DNA of 5,400 bases. It comes from Streptococcus parasanguinis (lineage in GTDB: Bacteria; Bacillota; Bacilli; Lactobacillales; Streptococcaceae). Position numbers and translations under genes: made by a program. The notes beneath the pieces were generated by a model. The model was not told the origin of the DNA, did not search any database, and saw nothing but the letters and a program-made list of their open reading frames with translations. This document shows, in pieces, positions 5,171 to 5,400 of this stretch (the first letter of the stretch is position 1; each line of letters begins with the position of its first letter). The stretch spans positions 1 through 5,400 of the forward strand of contig JAGZZN010000086.1 in the NCBI GenBank assembly GCA_018377375.1, in the 5' to 3' direction.

Positions 5171-5199
5171 TTGCCTTTGTTCGCAAAGTCTGGTATAAT
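5171..5199 (+). promoter_or_regulatory. Promoter of rpsF
   Basis: The -35 TTGCCT (5171-5176) and a perfect -10 TATAAT (5194-5199) are 17 bp apart, with an extended -10 TGG just before (5191-5193). A/T-rich DNA upstream (about 5141-5170) may add an UP element. This strength fits a ribosomal protein operon. The start would be near 5205-5207. The spacer holds a small dyad, CTTTG-TTCG-CAAAG (5175-5188). Confidence 0.9.
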
Positions 5200-5205
5200 A
5201 GTTTC

Positions 5206-5274
5206 TTGTGAGTAAACCTCACTTACCCCTTGCAAAGACAGGGGGTCATTAGTCCAAAAGGAGGAACATTATCA
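5206..5274 (+). promoter_or_regulatory. rpsF leader with two hairpins and a strong RBS
   Basis: The predicted leader is about 68 nt. GTGAG (5208-5212) pairs with CTCAC (5218-5222). ACCCC (5225-5229) pairs with GGGGT (5242-5246), and that stem could be extended across an internal loop by ACT (5221-5223) with AGT (5251-5253), in competition with the first hairpin. AAAAGGAGG (5256-5264) is a near-perfect ribosome-binding site 10 bases before the ATG. In several bacteria an S6:S18 complex binds the rpsF leader and represses translation. The stems here could do that, but I do not see the CCG core I recall for that motif. Confidence 0.45.
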
Positions 5275-5400
5275 ATGGCTAAATACGAAATTCTTTATAT
5301 TATTCGTCCAAACATTGAAGAAGAAGCTAAAAACGCTTTGGTAGCACGTTTCGATTCTATCTTGACTGACAACGGTGCAACTGTTGTTGAATCAAAAGAT
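5275..5400 (+). CDS. rpsF: 30S ribosomal protein S6, N-terminal part (partial)
   Basis: The first 42 codons of rpsF run off the end of the window. The product begins [18 protein letters not shown], the characteristic first beta strand and helix of S6, and continues into the expected second strand (NGATVVES). S6 is about 96 residues in streptococci, so slightly under half is seen. S6 pairs with S18 on the platform of the 30S subunit. In streptococci rpsF is normally followed by ssb and rpsR, which are expected just outside the window. The ATG at 5275 is set by the strong RBS ten bases upstream. The gene is transcribed away from the glycosyltransferase operon from its own promoter. Confidence 0.95.

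Larger units (their letters stand above)
4972..5274. other. Divergent intergenic regulatory region between the glycosyltransferase operon and rpsF
   Basis: These 303 bp hold no convincing protein gene on either strand. From left to right they contain the operon's RBS and short leader, a -10 TATACT on the minus strand, the 32-bp dyad (5022-5053), a 25-bp all-purine run (5051-5075), two small inverted repeats (5074-5086 and 5090-5112), an A/T-rich stretch that could act as an UP element (about 5141-5170), the rpsF promoter, and the rpsF leader with two hairpins. Confidence 0.85.

Overview
The window looks like the chromosome of a Streptococcus, most likely a viridans or oral species of the sanguinis/parasanguinis/gordonii type. 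The genus call rests on a phosphoketolase tail, an LPXTG-anchored 5'-nucleotidase, an rpsF gene with a typical low-GC Gram-positive promoter and strong Shine-Dalgarno sequence, and A/T-rich intergenic DNA. The species is a guess from protein style only. I see no insertion sequences, phage genes, tRNA/rRNA genes or CRISPR arrays.

Layout: (1) Bases 1-253 (+) are the last 83 codons of a phosphoketolase, closed by a clear intrinsic terminator (255-284). (2) Bases 285-490 hold no gene but carry regulatory DNA: a near-consensus PurBox (325-337), a good sigma-A promoter (381-409) and a 5'-UTR hairpin (443-464). (3) Bases 491-2575 (+) encode a sortase-anchored, secreted 5'-nucleotidase, with signal peptide, metallophosphoesterase domain, nucleotide-binding C domain, proline-rich wall linker and LPKTG signal. 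(4) Bases 2600-2635 form a bidirectional terminator between convergent genes. (5) Bases 4971 to 2642 (-) are a compact three-gene operon with overlapping reading frames: a GT2-GtrA fusion glycosyltransferase, a membrane-anchored phosphodiester glycosidase (NAGPA domain), and a small four-helix membrane protein. (6) Bases 4972-5274 are a 303-bp divergent regulatory region with a striking 32-bp dyad, other inverted repeats, and the rpsF promoter and leader. (7) Bases 5275-5400 (+) begin rpsF (ribosomal protein S6).

How the genes may work together: the nucleotidase is probably a surface enzyme that strips phosphate from extracellular nucleotides, feeding purine salvage and producing adenosine. 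The PurBox upstream suggests purine control. The three minus-strand genes appear translationally coupled and probably act at the membrane: one product loads a sugar on a lipid carrier and may flip it, and another could cleave sugar-1-phosphodiester bonds outside the cell. A surface-glycopolymer decoration or editing module is the natural inference, but its substrate cannot be read from the sequence. The strongest unexplained signal is the dyad at 5022-5053. It covers the -35 region of the operon's presumed promoter and carries a TTTAAG element 10 bp before the -10, as in CiaR-activated promoters.
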